Of a DNA stretch of 64,000 nt, positions 16,384 through 25,102 are shown piece after piece. The stretch is from assembly GCA_024280855.1 (NCBI GenBank), contig JAJRPG010000096.1:1-64000 (forward strand), written 5' to 3'. Position numbers and translations under genes: made by a program. Source of the stretch: Planctomycetota bacterium. GTDB taxonomy: Bacteria; Planctomycetota; Phycisphaerae; UBA1845. Below the pieces are notes generated by a model that saw only the letters and a list, made by a program, of their open reading frames with translations, was not told where the DNA came from and searched no databases. Position 1 is the first letter of the stretch. Each line of letters opens with the position of its first letter.

Positions 16384-16749
16384 CTACCAGCAGTCCCCGC
16401 CTCCATACGCACGACGATACTCCGCGCGAAGCTCGTCGAACAGACCCCTGATAGCAACGCACCTCGGATCGTCGTGCGGGACAAACCATTGCCGAAACCG
16501 CTTGCCCGGCTCAAGCGAGTTGTCACAAGGATAGCCGTGCGGCTCCTTCACGACCATATCCAGCGTGTCGAGCAGGCATTCCAAGTCCCAGCGATACAGC
16601 GTGAGAGGGGGCTTGCCCTGATAGCGCTCAATCTTGCGGTCAAGCCCGAAACTCTCAGGCAGGTCGCAGGCGTGACGCTTGAGTTCCTCCAACGCCAATC
16701 CCGTGATGAGCATCCGGTGCTGCTGGTCAGGTCTTCCGCGCTTCACCAC
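16384..16749 (-). CDS. Hypothetical protein
   Basis: 121 residues beginning at GTG 16749 after AAGGA; ATG 16713 is the alternative. Contains HACDLPESFGLDRKIERYQG and YRWDLECLLDTLDMVV, then a C-terminal helix RGLFDELRAEYRRAYGGGDCW. No recognised family. Lies between the OLD nuclease and the TPR gene on the same strand with short gaps, so probably part of the same transcript. Confidence 0.55.
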   Translation of the reverse strand: MVKRGRPDQQHRMLITGLALEELKRHACDLPESFGLDRKIERYQGKPPLTLYRWDLECLLDTLDMVVKEPHGYPCDNSLEPGKRFRQWFVPHDDPRCVAIRGLFDELRAEYRRAYGGGDCW

Positions 16750-16806
16750 TCCCGTCCTTTCAACCGTGCCGCTAGAATGCGGCCAGCGTTACACGGACGG
16801 CTTCTT

Positions 16807-18837
16807 TCACACCTCGCCACCAAGCGCTGCATTGATGTCCTTGAATATGCTTTCCGCAGCCTCCAGCAATTCCGATGGAACGCCTTTCGGGTCACGGTAA
16901 ACGCTCTGCACTACTTCGTGAATCGGTCGCCATTTCTCGAAAGGCCCTACCTCAAGCCGCTCGAATAACTGTTGCACTCGGTCAACGACGCTGGCAGTCT
17001 TCTTTTCGCTCGCGTTGAACTTGATCTCGATTTTCGGATAGGCGACTTTCACGGCGTCCAGGTAGTATTTCTCTGGAAGGAGGTCTTCTAACTCAGTAAT
17101 CTCGTGGTCACCGCCGTAGCTGCTTATCTGAAAACACCGCTGATCGACACCCGTGAGTAACTTTCGCAACTTTTTCATTCCTTTGGCACCCGCAGGGTCA
17201 GAGTCAAGCAGAACTGCGATCTCAACATCATGTCCAATCAACATCGAGGCCAGCGGCGCAAGGTTCGTCGTTCCTCCCATAGGAACCATCACAATCGTCC
17301 GGTCGAGTCCGCATCTTCCCGCAGCTAACAAATGCTGACTGAGCGCGGACAGAAGCGTATAGTCGGTTATGCCTTCGACCATGACCTGCTTCTTCGAGAG
17401 GAACAGTGATTGGCACACTGAATAGCCAAGCGCAGCCTGCAACGGAAACAACGAGTCCCGGTCTCTAGGCCATACCTCCGTAGACACTCGCATATTGCCG
17501 TCCTCTTCGCTCAGGGCTACTGCCCGTTCAAGATGCGCGCCATCGACCATGAAGGGGCTGTGCGTCGTGTAGAAAAGCTGATTGTCGGCAGACATTTTCT
17601 CAAAAAACTCGATTAGCTTTGCCTGTGCCGTCCCATGCAAATGCAGTCCCGGCTCGTCTAGGAGCAGAATGCAATTCCGATGCAGGTCTTCTGCTTCGAC
17701 GATGAAGACGAGGTAGAACGAAAAGAAATAGCGCATTCCGGCGCTTCGCTCCTCAAGCTCAATCTCACTTGGGTTCCGGTCGTCAGATACCCAGATGCGG
17801 AAGTAATTGCCGTGGAATTCGTAGTGAAAGGCGTGAGTGCGCTGCTCCCACCAATCGCGGAAACGCTTTGTCATGGCCTGAGACGCGGCGTTGCAGCGAA
17901 TCGTCAGTTCATCTATTTCCCTTCTGGTGTTCTCGTTGTCTGGGTCTTCAGCTTTGTGTCTTCCGAGTGCGCCGAGTTTAGTAATCTCCACTCCGACATG
18001 CTTGAAAAGGCATTCCTGCACGCGCACCTCTTGTGTGTTGCGCCCCTGCCCAATCTTGGTCAGGAAGTCGGGGATGAAGATGTCGCTTTGAAGAACGCCG
18101 AGGTTGTCGAAGTAGAGGAAGTGCGGCATGTTCTGGACAACCCATTCGTCGGCCTTGCCTAATGTGGCCTCCTGTTCGAGGAGTTCCGCCATCTTCTCCC
18201 AAGGGGCGAGGAACGGTTCAAGAATCTCCTTTGCCCATTCTTCATTCATCTGTCCAGTGATCGCCTGCATAGCCGCGTTCAAGTCAGCCAAGGTCGGATC
18301 GTTTTCGTCTGCTTCGGACTTCGTGATGCAACCGTCGATAGCACTGGTGACCGCCGCCTTGACCGTCCCCCACGGCTCGCTCTTGTCGTCCGGCGGGGTG
18401 GTTCGCTCGATCTTCTTCCTCGCATCCTTGAGCGATTTCAGCCATGCGTCGTGCGACACAAGATCGAGTTTGGCTGCTGGGGAGTACTTGACGAAGACGG
18501 TATCCGAATAGTGCCTCGTCACCTCAACAGTCTTTGTCTTAGCTAACGGGGGACATACGGCTCCAAGCGCGGCACGCTCATTCTTGTCGAGCTGGAATCG
18601 CCCCGTGCCAACTGGCCAGTCCTGCTGGTCGCCTTCGCTGGTCAGGCGGCCGCGCGGAAACTCTTTGAGCTTGTCATACTTAGCCCCGTCGGTTGGGTTG
18701 AGTTTGGACAGGGCGCGAAACAAAGTCGTCTTTCCCGACTCGTTCTTGCCAACAAAGACCATCAGGTCTTCGCAGGAAATCCACCCCGTGTCTTGAATGT
18801 TCTTGTAGTTCTGTACCCGGAATGCTTCCAACCTCAT
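16807..18837 (-). CDS. OLD-family ATP-dependent nuclease (ABC ATPase plus TOPRIM)
   Basis: 676 residues. N-terminal ABC-type ATPase: Walker A GKNESGKTT near residue 30, signature-like ELEERSAGMRYFF, Walker B LLLDEPGLHLHG, and His in TTHSPFM. C-terminal TOPRIM nuclease domain: VEGITDYTLLSAL (metal-binding Glu) and VLLDSDPAG (the DxD). This is the layout of OLD and GajA-type nucleases, several of which act against phage. It sits directly after brxL in the BREX run, so it may be an accessory effector; that is inference. A 33-codon ORF ends on its start codon (TCATGA overlap), implying coupled translation. Confidence 0.88.
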   Translation of the reverse strand: MRLEAFRVQNYKNIQDTGWISCEDLMVFVGKNESGKTTLFRALSKLNPTDGAKYDKLKEFPRGRLTSEGDQQDWPVGTGRFQLDKNERAALGAVCPPLAKTKTVEVTRHYSDTVFVKYSPAAKLDLVSHDAWLKSLKDARKKIERTTPPDDKSEPWGTVKAAVTSAIDGCITKSEADENDPTLADLNAAMQAITGQMNEEWAKEILEPFLAPWEKMAELLEQEATLGKADEWVVQNMPHFLYFDNLGVLQSDIFIPDFLTKIGQGRNTQEVRVQECLFKHVGVEITKLGALGRHKAEDPDNENTRREIDELTIRCNAASQAMTKRFRDWWEQRTHAFHYEFHGNYFRIWVSDDRNPSEIELEERSAGMRYFFSFYLVFIVEAEDLHRNCILLLDEPGLHLHGTAQAKLIEFFEKMSADNQLFYTTHSPFMVDGAHLERAVALSEEDGNMRVSTEVWPRDRDSLFPLQAALGYSVCQSLFLSKKQVMVEGITDYTLLSALSQHLLAAGRCGLDRTIVMVPMGGTTNLAPLASMLIGHDVEIAVLLDSDPAGAKGMKKLRKLLTGVDQRCFQISSYGGDHEITELEDLLPEKYYLDAVKVAYPKIEIKFNASEKKTASVVDRVQQLFERLEVGPFEKWRPIHEVVQSVYRDPKGVPSELLEAAESIFKDINAALGGEV

Positions 18838-18935
18838 GACCTACTCCTCGCTGCGTTGGCGTCCGTGCGGCGCGAGGCATCCGATTCCGTTCCGTCAATG
18901 GGGCGTCGCCCGATTTCATACACTATGTTCGTCAT
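18834..18935 (-). CDS. 33-residue leader peptide coupled to the OLD nuclease
   Basis: Too short for the ORF track. ATG 18935 follows GAGGAG; the frame encodes MTNIVYEIGRRPIDGTES... and ends in TGA overlapping the ATG of the OLD gene. Either a real micropeptide or a translational leader that sets expression of the toxic nuclease. Confidence 0.5.
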   Translation of the reverse strand: MTNIVYEIGRRPIDGTESDASRRTDANAARSRS

Positions 18936-19021
18936 TATTCATCTCCTCTATGCGCGCTTCCCGATGCGCCTGCGCCGCTGGCGGTCTCTCTCGTTGTCGC
19001 TCGCCGAGAATTATCTCAATA

Positions 19022-21070
19022 CTACTCGCACAGCGCCTTGATGAGCGCCTCGCGCGCATCAGCGTAGAACTGCACATCAACCTTGGTCGCCATGTCGTCG
19101 GGAAGCTCGAACAACTGTCGCCGGGACGACACGGGCATCAGCAGCATCGTCGCCCCTTTGTCGATGGCGAGTTCGGCCACGCCCACTGCGTTGTAGACCT
19201 GCTCGATGGTGCCGCCGAGATTGAGACCGCCCACGGCGATCAGTCCGCCCTTCATGTTCTTTTCGAGAAGCGAACCGCACAGCGCCAGCAGTGCGGGCAG
19301 ACCCACTGCCGTGCCGGAGCGTGAGGAATCGAACGCGCGAAGCTGCACGGTGAACTCGTGCGCCCTTGGATCACGGTCGCCGACAAGCTCCTTGGCGCGT
19401 GCGTAGAGATTCTGCACGCCGAAGTCCATGCTCTCCTTGAACGGCTTGGGCGTGGGCTGGTTCAGGATCTTCACGCCCGAACCCGGCCCCTCAGTAATAT
19501 CAATCCGATAGAGACCGGGGTTCTCGTCCTGACCGCCCGGACTGATCGCCCAGACTTGCCCCGGTGGTAACGGATCGGTGCCGATGCTGTCATCGCTCTG
19601 GAGTTCCGGCGTCACCACGAACTTCTCCACGCCGTCGTGGCCAATCTGATAGCTGAAATGCGTGTTGCGAAACTCGGCAGACCCGATCCGCTTCTGCTGC
19701 TCCTTCACGCGGCGACGGCACTCAAGCGCTAACCGCACCGCCCACTCCAAATCCTCGTCGGCCACGGGCATCTCCGGGTCGGGGTAGAGTAGCTTGAGCA
19801 ACCCGCTGATCGTCTTTTGCACGCCCGTCGTGTCTCGACCACTCAATGCCCCGCCGAAGAACACACGATCTTGAAGCACGGAGACCCGGCTCTGGTTTCG
19901 CAGCCGATTCCAACACTCAGCGAGGAAGTCGCTGACCAAGCCGAAGTGATCGGTGAACAGTTCCCGATTCATCTTCGGGATGTCCCAGCCCGGAAGGTAC
20001 GCATGGATGCGATCCATGAAAGGCGTTCGCTCTCGCATCTCCGTCGGAAACGGGCCAAACAGGTGGCCGATCCGCTGCTGATGAACGACATCCACATCGA
20101 AGTTGCCCACCATCACGATGCCGCCGTCTGCGCGAATGCTCTCCTTGCCCCGGCTGAACTCGCCGGATTCCATGTACCCCTGCATGATGTTGACGCCATC
20201 CTTCTGATCGAAGGACACGCCGCCAATCTCATCGAAGCACACGACATCGTATTGGCATACCAGCCCGCGCTGCCCGGTGGAGTTGTTCACGAACATCCGG
20301 GCGACGCTCGCCTTGCCGCCGGAGATCAAATGCGAATAGGGTGATACCTGCTGAAAGAGATGGCTCTTGCCCGTACCCGCTGGGCCAAGCTCGACCATGT
20401 TGTAGTTGCGTTCGACAAAAGGCACCATGCGCATCAGCACGATGTCCTGAGTGCGCTGCGAAAGCGCATCTGGCTCCAGCCCGATGCTGCGGATCAGAAA
20501 CTTCTTCCACTCCTCGGTCGTGAACATCGCACGACCCTGCGCGAGTGAGTCCAGCACTTCGCGTTTTGACAACTGGATGGGGCGGATCGCCTCAACGCCG
20601 AACGGCCTCCCGCTCTTCTCCTGTGCGATGGCCGCGTCGTAGACCAGCGTGACCTCGGCGTAGAACCCCCCAGTGAGCATCCGCTCATGCTCATGCACAA
20701 GTTCTGATGAAATGCGTGCGTCGTTCAACGACAGACTCGGAAGCTCAGCAAGGTATGAGTCCGACTTCGCATCGAGCCGCGCCTTGATGATGTCGATGAT
20801 CTTCACCGACCCCTGCTCGCGCGACCGCGACTTGAACAGTTCTTCTTCCCCAGCCCGAACAGCACGATCCGAAAGCTGCCGCGAGACGACCTTCAACCCT
20901 TCCTCGATCTCCACCGGGTCGATGCTCGCGCAGTAGCGACCGAGCAGGAACTCGCAGACATAGGTGGGTACGGGGTACTGCCCCTTGAACTGGCGTACCA
21001 AGTCCTTGCGAACGATGTACCCGTCGAATCCCTTGGCCGACAAATTATCTAGTGCGTCAAGCTCCATCAT
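19022..21070 (-). CDS. brxL: BREX protein BrxL (AAA+ plus Lon-like domain)
   Basis: 682 residues, normal length for BrxL. N-terminal domain opens with LDNLSAKGFDGYIVRKDLVR, typical of the family. AAA+ core: Walker A ELGPAGTGKSHLFQQ near residue 238 and Walker B VVCFDEIGGVSFDQ. C-terminal Lon-protease-like domain from about residue 560 (SRSGTAVGLPALLALCGSLL, GGLIAVGGLNLGG). BrxL forms DNA-loading rings and is needed for phage exclusion in type 1 BREX. It follows pglZ by seven bases. Diagnostic of BREX type 1. The Lon-like part does not show the classical DGPSAG serine motif; protease activity should not be assumed. Confidence 0.95.
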   Translation of the reverse strand: MMELDALDNLSAKGFDGYIVRKDLVRQFKGQYPVPTYVCEFLLGRYCASIDPVEIEEGLKVVSRQLSDRAVRAGEEELFKSRSREQGSVKIIDIIKARLDAKSDSYLAELPSLSLNDARISSELVHEHERMLTGGFYAEVTLVYDAAIAQEKSGRPFGVEAIRPIQLSKREVLDSLAQGRAMFTTEEWKKFLIRSIGLEPDALSQRTQDIVLMRMVPFVERNYNMVELGPAGTGKSHLFQQVSPYSHLISGGKASVARMFVNNSTGQRGLVCQYDVVCFDEIGGVSFDQKDGVNIMQGYMESGEFSRGKESIRADGGIVMVGNFDVDVVHQQRIGHLFGPFPTEMRERTPFMDRIHAYLPGWDIPKMNRELFTDHFGLVSDFLAECWNRLRNQSRVSVLQDRVFFGGALSGRDTTGVQKTISGLLKLLYPDPEMPVADEDLEWAVRLALECRRRVKEQQKRIGSAEFRNTHFSYQIGHDGVEKFVVTPELQSDDSIGTDPLPPGQVWAISPGGQDENPGLYRIDITEGPGSGVKILNQPTPKPFKESMDFGVQNLYARAKELVGDRDPRAHEFTVQLRAFDSSRSGTAVGLPALLALCGSLLEKNMKGGLIAVGGLNLGGTIEQVYNAVGVAELAIDKGATMLLMPVSSRRQLFELPDDMATKVDVQFYADAREALIKALCE

Positions 21071-21077
21071 GTATCCT

Positions 21078-23411
21078 CTATTCGCCCACCATCGTGGATT
21101 TCTTAGCTATCGTTCTGCCGTCGTTTGTCACCAGCACCACCGCAGCCGCCGTACCTTCCAGAGAATCATCTCCGACAAGCAACGCCACCGAGCCGTCCTT
21201 ACCCACCGCCTTGGCCTCCGCGAGCGATGTCGATGCATCAGCAGGCTTCGTGCGGATGTCCGCCATGAGTCCGGTCGTCGCACCGTCAACCTGCACGCGG
21301 CAACGCAATCCAACCCATTTGACGGACTTGATCGAAGCCTTTGGCCGCGCCGCCTTGCCAGCACGCACGGTGAACTCCGGGATCAGGCATTCCTGAACAC
21401 TCAAGCTCCCGTGTGCATAGTCCAACCCCGCCTTGAAGCACGAGATGCCCGGTGCCATCGCAATACGCACATCCGGCGACCAATGCCACATCATCGTCGG
21501 CACCTTTACCGACGACTTATCCTTCAACACGGCGCAGCGACCCCAGCGTGCCTCCGCCAGATAGCTCGGCATCTGCACCTTTGGCATCCCGCCGGGTAGC
21601 AGCAGCCAGCCGTGATCGGTTACTATCCGTACCTCTTCCCATCCCGCATCCAGCAAGGAGCGAATTCGATCCGCCAATCCCCGCACCTCTTCATCAATTC
21701 GCCACGACAGCTTCCATCCCTGCTTGTGGCCATTGGTGTCGATGCTGCCCGCCTCCGTCCACGCCCGCTTGTTGACATCCCCGGTGTCGTCGCCATGCAG
21801 CACATCGAACCCGCGATCAACGAGAAGCTGCCGAAACAGGTCGATGGTCAACCGCTTCCCCGATTCCTTGATCGCCGGACAAAAATCATCACCATCGCTA
21901 TCCGTACCCAGCAAGTCAGCCACAGGAGACACAGCGGGCTTGGCCGTCGCCGTCACAGGCGGCAGCGCAACCCATCGCCAGTCGGCCTCCACCTTCCACC
22001 CTTTGTCTTCCATGACGCCCTTGAGTTTCTGCGCCACATCGAATCGCAACCCGTCGGCGAAGAGAATGCAGCACCCGGTCTTGGATTCCGACAGCTCCTT
22101 GGCGTGCTGCTCCACATTCTCGCACAGACGCGGCATGTCTTTGACCAACGCCTGAAACCGCTCCGCGCCGGCTTCGAGCCACGGCTGATACACGGCGGCG
22201 ACCGCAGCATGTACGGCCTTGGCATCCTCCGACGCACGCTGGGAATGTTGAACACTCGCCAGCGCATCGAGCATAGCCGCGTCCGCCTTCCAGCCTACCG
22301 ACACATACGCCTCGGCGAACGCCTCAAGCGTGGCTCCGCCCATAGCGTCCTTGCACACCTCCGCCATGACGGCCAGATGCTCCAGCGCAATCGCCAGCGA
22401 CGCTTGGCCGAGTTCCTTCCACACCCAATCGCGGCGTTTGCCGTGAGTGTCCTCAAGTTTGATGATCGCAGCGGCTGCGTCGTTCGGTGCGAGCTTCGTC
22501 AGTTTCTCCAACGCCCCGCGCAAGTCGTCTTCCAGTTTGTCGTTATCCTGCGGCCAGCATGACTCATCGCGGAACAGGTTGTCCGGCGGGTTGGCCGCGC
22601 GTAGGCGTTCGGGGATGTGGGGATATCGCTTGGGCGCTTCGGCAAAGCGATTCCACACTGTTTGCCACTGACTCTCCTTGCGACCCAGATGCTCAGCCCC
22701 GACGATCTCGCCGTCGGCCTGCGGGTCGAAGTCGTAGTCGCTCTGACACACGCTGCGGAAGGCATCCCACTCGCTGGCGTTGAATCCGTCGCGGGTGGCC
22801 TTCGGGTCGTTGAGCCACTTGAGCAGGCTCCGCACCGGGTCGGGTGCAGCCAGCTTGTTGAAGTCCGACGCATCCAGCTTGCCCGTTAGCTCGGAGATGA
22901 GCGTGTCAGCCAGCATGGGCAGCGCCCGCTTCATCGCCTCCTGCGTCGCGGCATCACGGGCGACATCGAGACCCAACCCGCCGCCCTTGTCCGTTTGCAG
23001 GAACGCCAAAATCGTCCAGTCCTTCGCGCTGTGTTGCGTCCAGAACACGCCGAGGTATTGCAGCGCCGCCAGCGGTTGCAGGTGCGGGTCGCAGTCTTCG
23101 ACAGCCCGAAGCTCCTGCCGACTGACGCCGGGCAGGTACAGGATCGGCGTCGTCTCTTCCGGCCAGTCCGCCTCCGGCAGTGTTCGACCGATCATGCAGC
23201 GCAGCCAGATGGCCGGGCCTGTCTTGTTGGCCGTGTCGTAATCACCGAGCGTCAGGAAGTGCGGCAGGGATTCGCGCAGGCGTTCGGCCAGCGGTTCCCA
23301 CTGGCGATCCTTGTCCGTCCACAGCACGACCGCCGGAGCCACCACATCGTCGCGGTTGTAGTTTGACGCCTTCGCCAGAGATTTGATAATTGCGTCAAAA
23401 ACAGTCTTCAC
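21078..23411 (-). CDS. pglZ: BREX protein PglZ (alkaline-phosphatase-superfamily, type 1)
   Basis: About 777 residues from GTG 23411, chosen because GGGAG lies about 10 bases upstream; the track TTG start at 23471 runs into the neighbouring gene. N-terminal KTVFDAIIKSLAKASNYNRD and LWTDKDRQWEPL are the family opening. The PglZ phosphatase-like core shows CCILFADGLRFDVAQKL and RIVTDHGWLLLPGG, the metal-binding D and D/H positions of the superfamily. PglZ partners with PglX in BREX. Its 5' end is duplicated: a diverged copy of the first 43 codons lies at 24315-24443, on the other side of the gene at 23428-24252. Confidence 0.92.
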   Translation of the reverse strand: MKTVFDAIIKSLAKASNYNRDDVVAPAVVLWTDKDRQWEPLAERLRESLPHFLTLGDYDTANKTGPAIWLRCMIGRTLPEADWPEETTPILYLPGVSRQELRAVEDCDPHLQPLAALQYLGVFWTQHSAKDWTILAFLQTDKGGGLGLDVARDAATQEAMKRALPMLADTLISELTGKLDASDFNKLAAPDPVRSLLKWLNDPKATRDGFNASEWDAFRSVCQSDYDFDPQADGEIVGAEHLGRKESQWQTVWNRFAEAPKRYPHIPERLRAANPPDNLFRDESCWPQDNDKLEDDLRGALEKLTKLAPNDAAAAIIKLEDTHGKRRDWVWKELGQASLAIALEHLAVMAEVCKDAMGGATLEAFAEAYVSVGWKADAAMLDALASVQHSQRASEDAKAVHAAVAAVYQPWLEAGAERFQALVKDMPRLCENVEQHAKELSESKTGCCILFADGLRFDVAQKLKGVMEDKGWKVEADWRWVALPPVTATAKPAVSPVADLLGTDSDGDDFCPAIKESGKRLTIDLFRQLLVDRGFDVLHGDDTGDVNKRAWTEAGSIDTNGHKQGWKLSWRIDEEVRGLADRIRSLLDAGWEEVRIVTDHGWLLLPGGMPKVQMPSYLAEARWGRCAVLKDKSSVKVPTMMWHWSPDVRIAMAPGISCFKAGLDYAHGSLSVQECLIPEFTVRAGKAARPKASIKSVKWVGLRCRVQVDGATTGLMADIRTKPADASTSLAEAKAVGKDGSVALLVGDDSLEGTAAAVVLVTNDGRTIAKKSTMVGE
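23280..23408 (-). repeat. Direct repeat, pglZ 5' end, copy A (intact gene)
   Basis: 129 bases encoding residues 2-44 of PglZ. Copy B at 24315-24443 encodes 37 of the same 43 residues; the pair flanks the gene at 23428-24252. Confidence 0.85.
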
Positions 23412-23427
23412 TCGCTGCGATCTCCCG

Positions 23428-24252
23428 TTACAGTTTAGAGAATCGGCACATCCGCTCACCACGAAAGGCAACCGTTAGCCCAAAGGTCGCTACCGATTCA
23501 CGCCATGCGCGCGTTACGCTAGTATGACGCCGCCCTGTCAAACACAGGACATAGAATTGGCGGTCGAACTCGTACATGTACCGTTCCAACACTTTTGTCG
23601 GCTTCCACCCGTCGTCCGTGGCTACCCGAATGATCTCGGCCTCAAGTTCGGGTGGCAGCAGAGTCTCGGCATAACCCCACAAACAGGGGAGGGGACTCTT
23701 GTCGAGGACGAAAGCGATACGATCCGCCGATTCGAGATCGCTCGCGTAACTACCAATCACATGTCCTCCCGCAACCATCTCCTTAGCCACTGTATCCCAA
23801 AACACCTTCTTTCGGGCAGAGTCACCGCAATTCAACTCGAACACGAGACCAAGTGGCCGATCCACGAGACTCTCGAACTGGATGTCGTGGATTGGAGACT
23901 CGGTAAACACGATGTGTTTCCGGGTACCGTTCATGACGAACCGCCATTCGCGTTGCCCACTATCTAGTTCCGAGATGAAACCCGCGTCGAGCATGGAGTT
24001 CAGTTTCTCCGAAATCGCATCTGCGCAACACGCATTTGTGTCGCTTAGGACATGGGAGTGAACCGAATCGCAAGCCAGCGTTATCAGGTCGGAACCACAC
24101 CCTTGGTAGTAGCAGCACTTGTCCTCTAAGGCACCTGCTTCCGAGATCGCCGCGAATTCCTTTCGGATTTCAGACTTCGCGTTCTTGGAAGTCCCTCTTT
24201 CGAGAAGGACTTTCAGGTGTTGTTGGCGCTTTCGCGCGGCGTCGAGACTCAT
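23428..24252 (-). CDS. Unknown cargo gene inserted before pglZ
   Basis: About 274 residues from ATG 24252, which overlaps the stop of the pglZ fragment ORF. No known family. The N-terminal helix is basic (AARKRQQHLKVLLERGTSKN). Then CCYYQGCGSDLITLACDSVHSHVLSD resembles the Cys-x-x-x-Cys/His block (C..GC...I..HS) found at the start of many uncharacterised prophage and defence proteins. The C-terminal part is globular alpha-beta (YMYEFDRQFYVLCLTGRRHT). Being wedged between two copies of the pglZ 5' end, it was probably acquired later than the BREX core. Candidate phage-defence accessory; inference from position only. Confidence 0.6.
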   Translation of the reverse strand: MSLDAARKRQQHLKVLLERGTSKNAKSEIRKEFAAISEAGALEDKCCYYQGCGSDLITLACDSVHSHVLSDTNACCADAISEKLNSMLDAGFISELDSGQREWRFVMNGTRKHIVFTESPIHDIQFESLVDRPLGLVFELNCGDSARKKVFWDTVAKEMVAGGHVIGSYASDLESADRIAFVLDKSPLPCLWGYAETLLPPELEAEIIRVATDDGWKPTKVLERYMYEFDRQFYVLCLTGRRHTSVTRAWRESVATFGLTVAFRGERMCRFSKL

Positions 24253-24476
24253 GACAGTGAAAGTTCCTTTCGAGCAGCCTGTTTCTCGGAATTGGTCAGG
24301 CGGATATCGTTCACGCGGTCGGCCAGCGGTTCCCACTGACGATCCTTGTCCGTCCACAGCACGACCGCCGGAGCAACCATGTCGTTGCGATTGTAGTCCG
24401 AAGCCTTCGCCAGCGATGCAAGGATGGCATCGAACACGGTCTTGAGCGCTTTGGATGTGCTTGATTCGACCGTCAC
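24249..24476 (-). pseudogene. Truncated pglZ 5' copy (about 54 codons plus 21 novel)
   Basis: ORF of 75 codons from GTG 24476, overlapping the TGA of the upstream gene. Residues about 12-54 match PglZ residues 2-44; then the sequence departs (VNDIRLTNSEKQAARKEL) and stops, overlapping the start of the cargo gene by ATGA. This looks like the original pglZ start, cut off when the cargo arrived. It may still be translated as a coupling leader. Confidence 0.75.
24315..24443 (-). repeat. Direct repeat, pglZ 5' end, copy B
   Basis: Diverged copy of 23280-23408 (six amino-acid differences in 43, with further silent changes), so it is not a fresh target-site duplication but came from a related pglZ allele or diverged after duplication. 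Confidence 0.85.
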
Positions 24477-25102
24477 GCTACACTTGCCTCGTCTGCATCT
24501 CCCGGAAAAACAATGATCTCATACTCATCCCTGCCTTCCATGTAGGCTAGTATTACTTCTCTTGATATCTCGGCGCAGAAAATGACACACCCTTCACCTT
24601 TGTCCCTTTGCATTCGCTCAGCTACACAGATGCACGATGTCCAACTGATGCCATCTTCCTCGCCTTCGGAGCAAGCCCGGTATATTTTGACACGGTTCGG
24701 GAGTGCATCAAAAGCCGCCTTCTCATCAACATCCTTGGTGACACCCCAAATTGCTTTAGCTTTTCGGAAGAGGGTTCCCCATGCAAAACGGTCTCGATAG
24801 CAATATTCCGCATTCCTGTAGACCATTCTGATCGTCGTCGCAAACTCCCGTTTGGTCACATTTCCTTCAAGCTGCTGAACCGCCGTAACCATATCGGCGC
24901 GTGCGCGCTGGAAGACATATCTTAGGCATCGTTCTTTTTCTAAAGCGCCTCTCAGCGCTTTCAGTTTCTGCGCATCATCCGGTATCCTAAATCCTGTCTT
25001 GCCGAGCGCGTCCCAGACTTCCTCAAAGGAAGGAAACTGGATACTTGTCTTGTCTTTCCCATCGCTAGGCGAGTCGTTTTGGCAATCTCGATCCTCAACC
25101 AT
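24473..25102 (-). CDS. ART-fold-like protein in BREX locus
   Basis: 209 residues. The N-terminal half is helical (FPSFEEVWDALGKTGF). The C-terminal half reads NRVKIYRACSEGEEDGISWT, a strand, GCVIFCAEISREVILAYMEG and EYEIIVFPGD. This order (YRG/A...GISWT...V..A.V..DILAY...R.E.EIVV.P) matches a family of phage-associated proteins that looks like the ADP-ribosyltransferase fold. I cannot say whether it is catalytically active. It starts inside the last codons of pglX and ends on the GTG of the original pglZ start, so it is embedded in the BREX operon. Candidate effector or anti-host-range factor; inference. Confidence 0.6.
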   Translation of the reverse strand: MVEDRDCQNDSPSDGKDKTSIQFPSFEEVWDALGKTGFRIPDDAQKLKALRGALEKERCLRYVFQRARADMVTAVQQLEGNVTKREFATTIRMVYRNAEYCYRDRFAWGTLFRKAKAIWGVTKDVDEKAAFDALPNRVKIYRACSEGEEDGISWTSCICVAERMQRDKGEGCVIFCAEISREVILAYMEGRDEYEIIVFPGDADEASVA

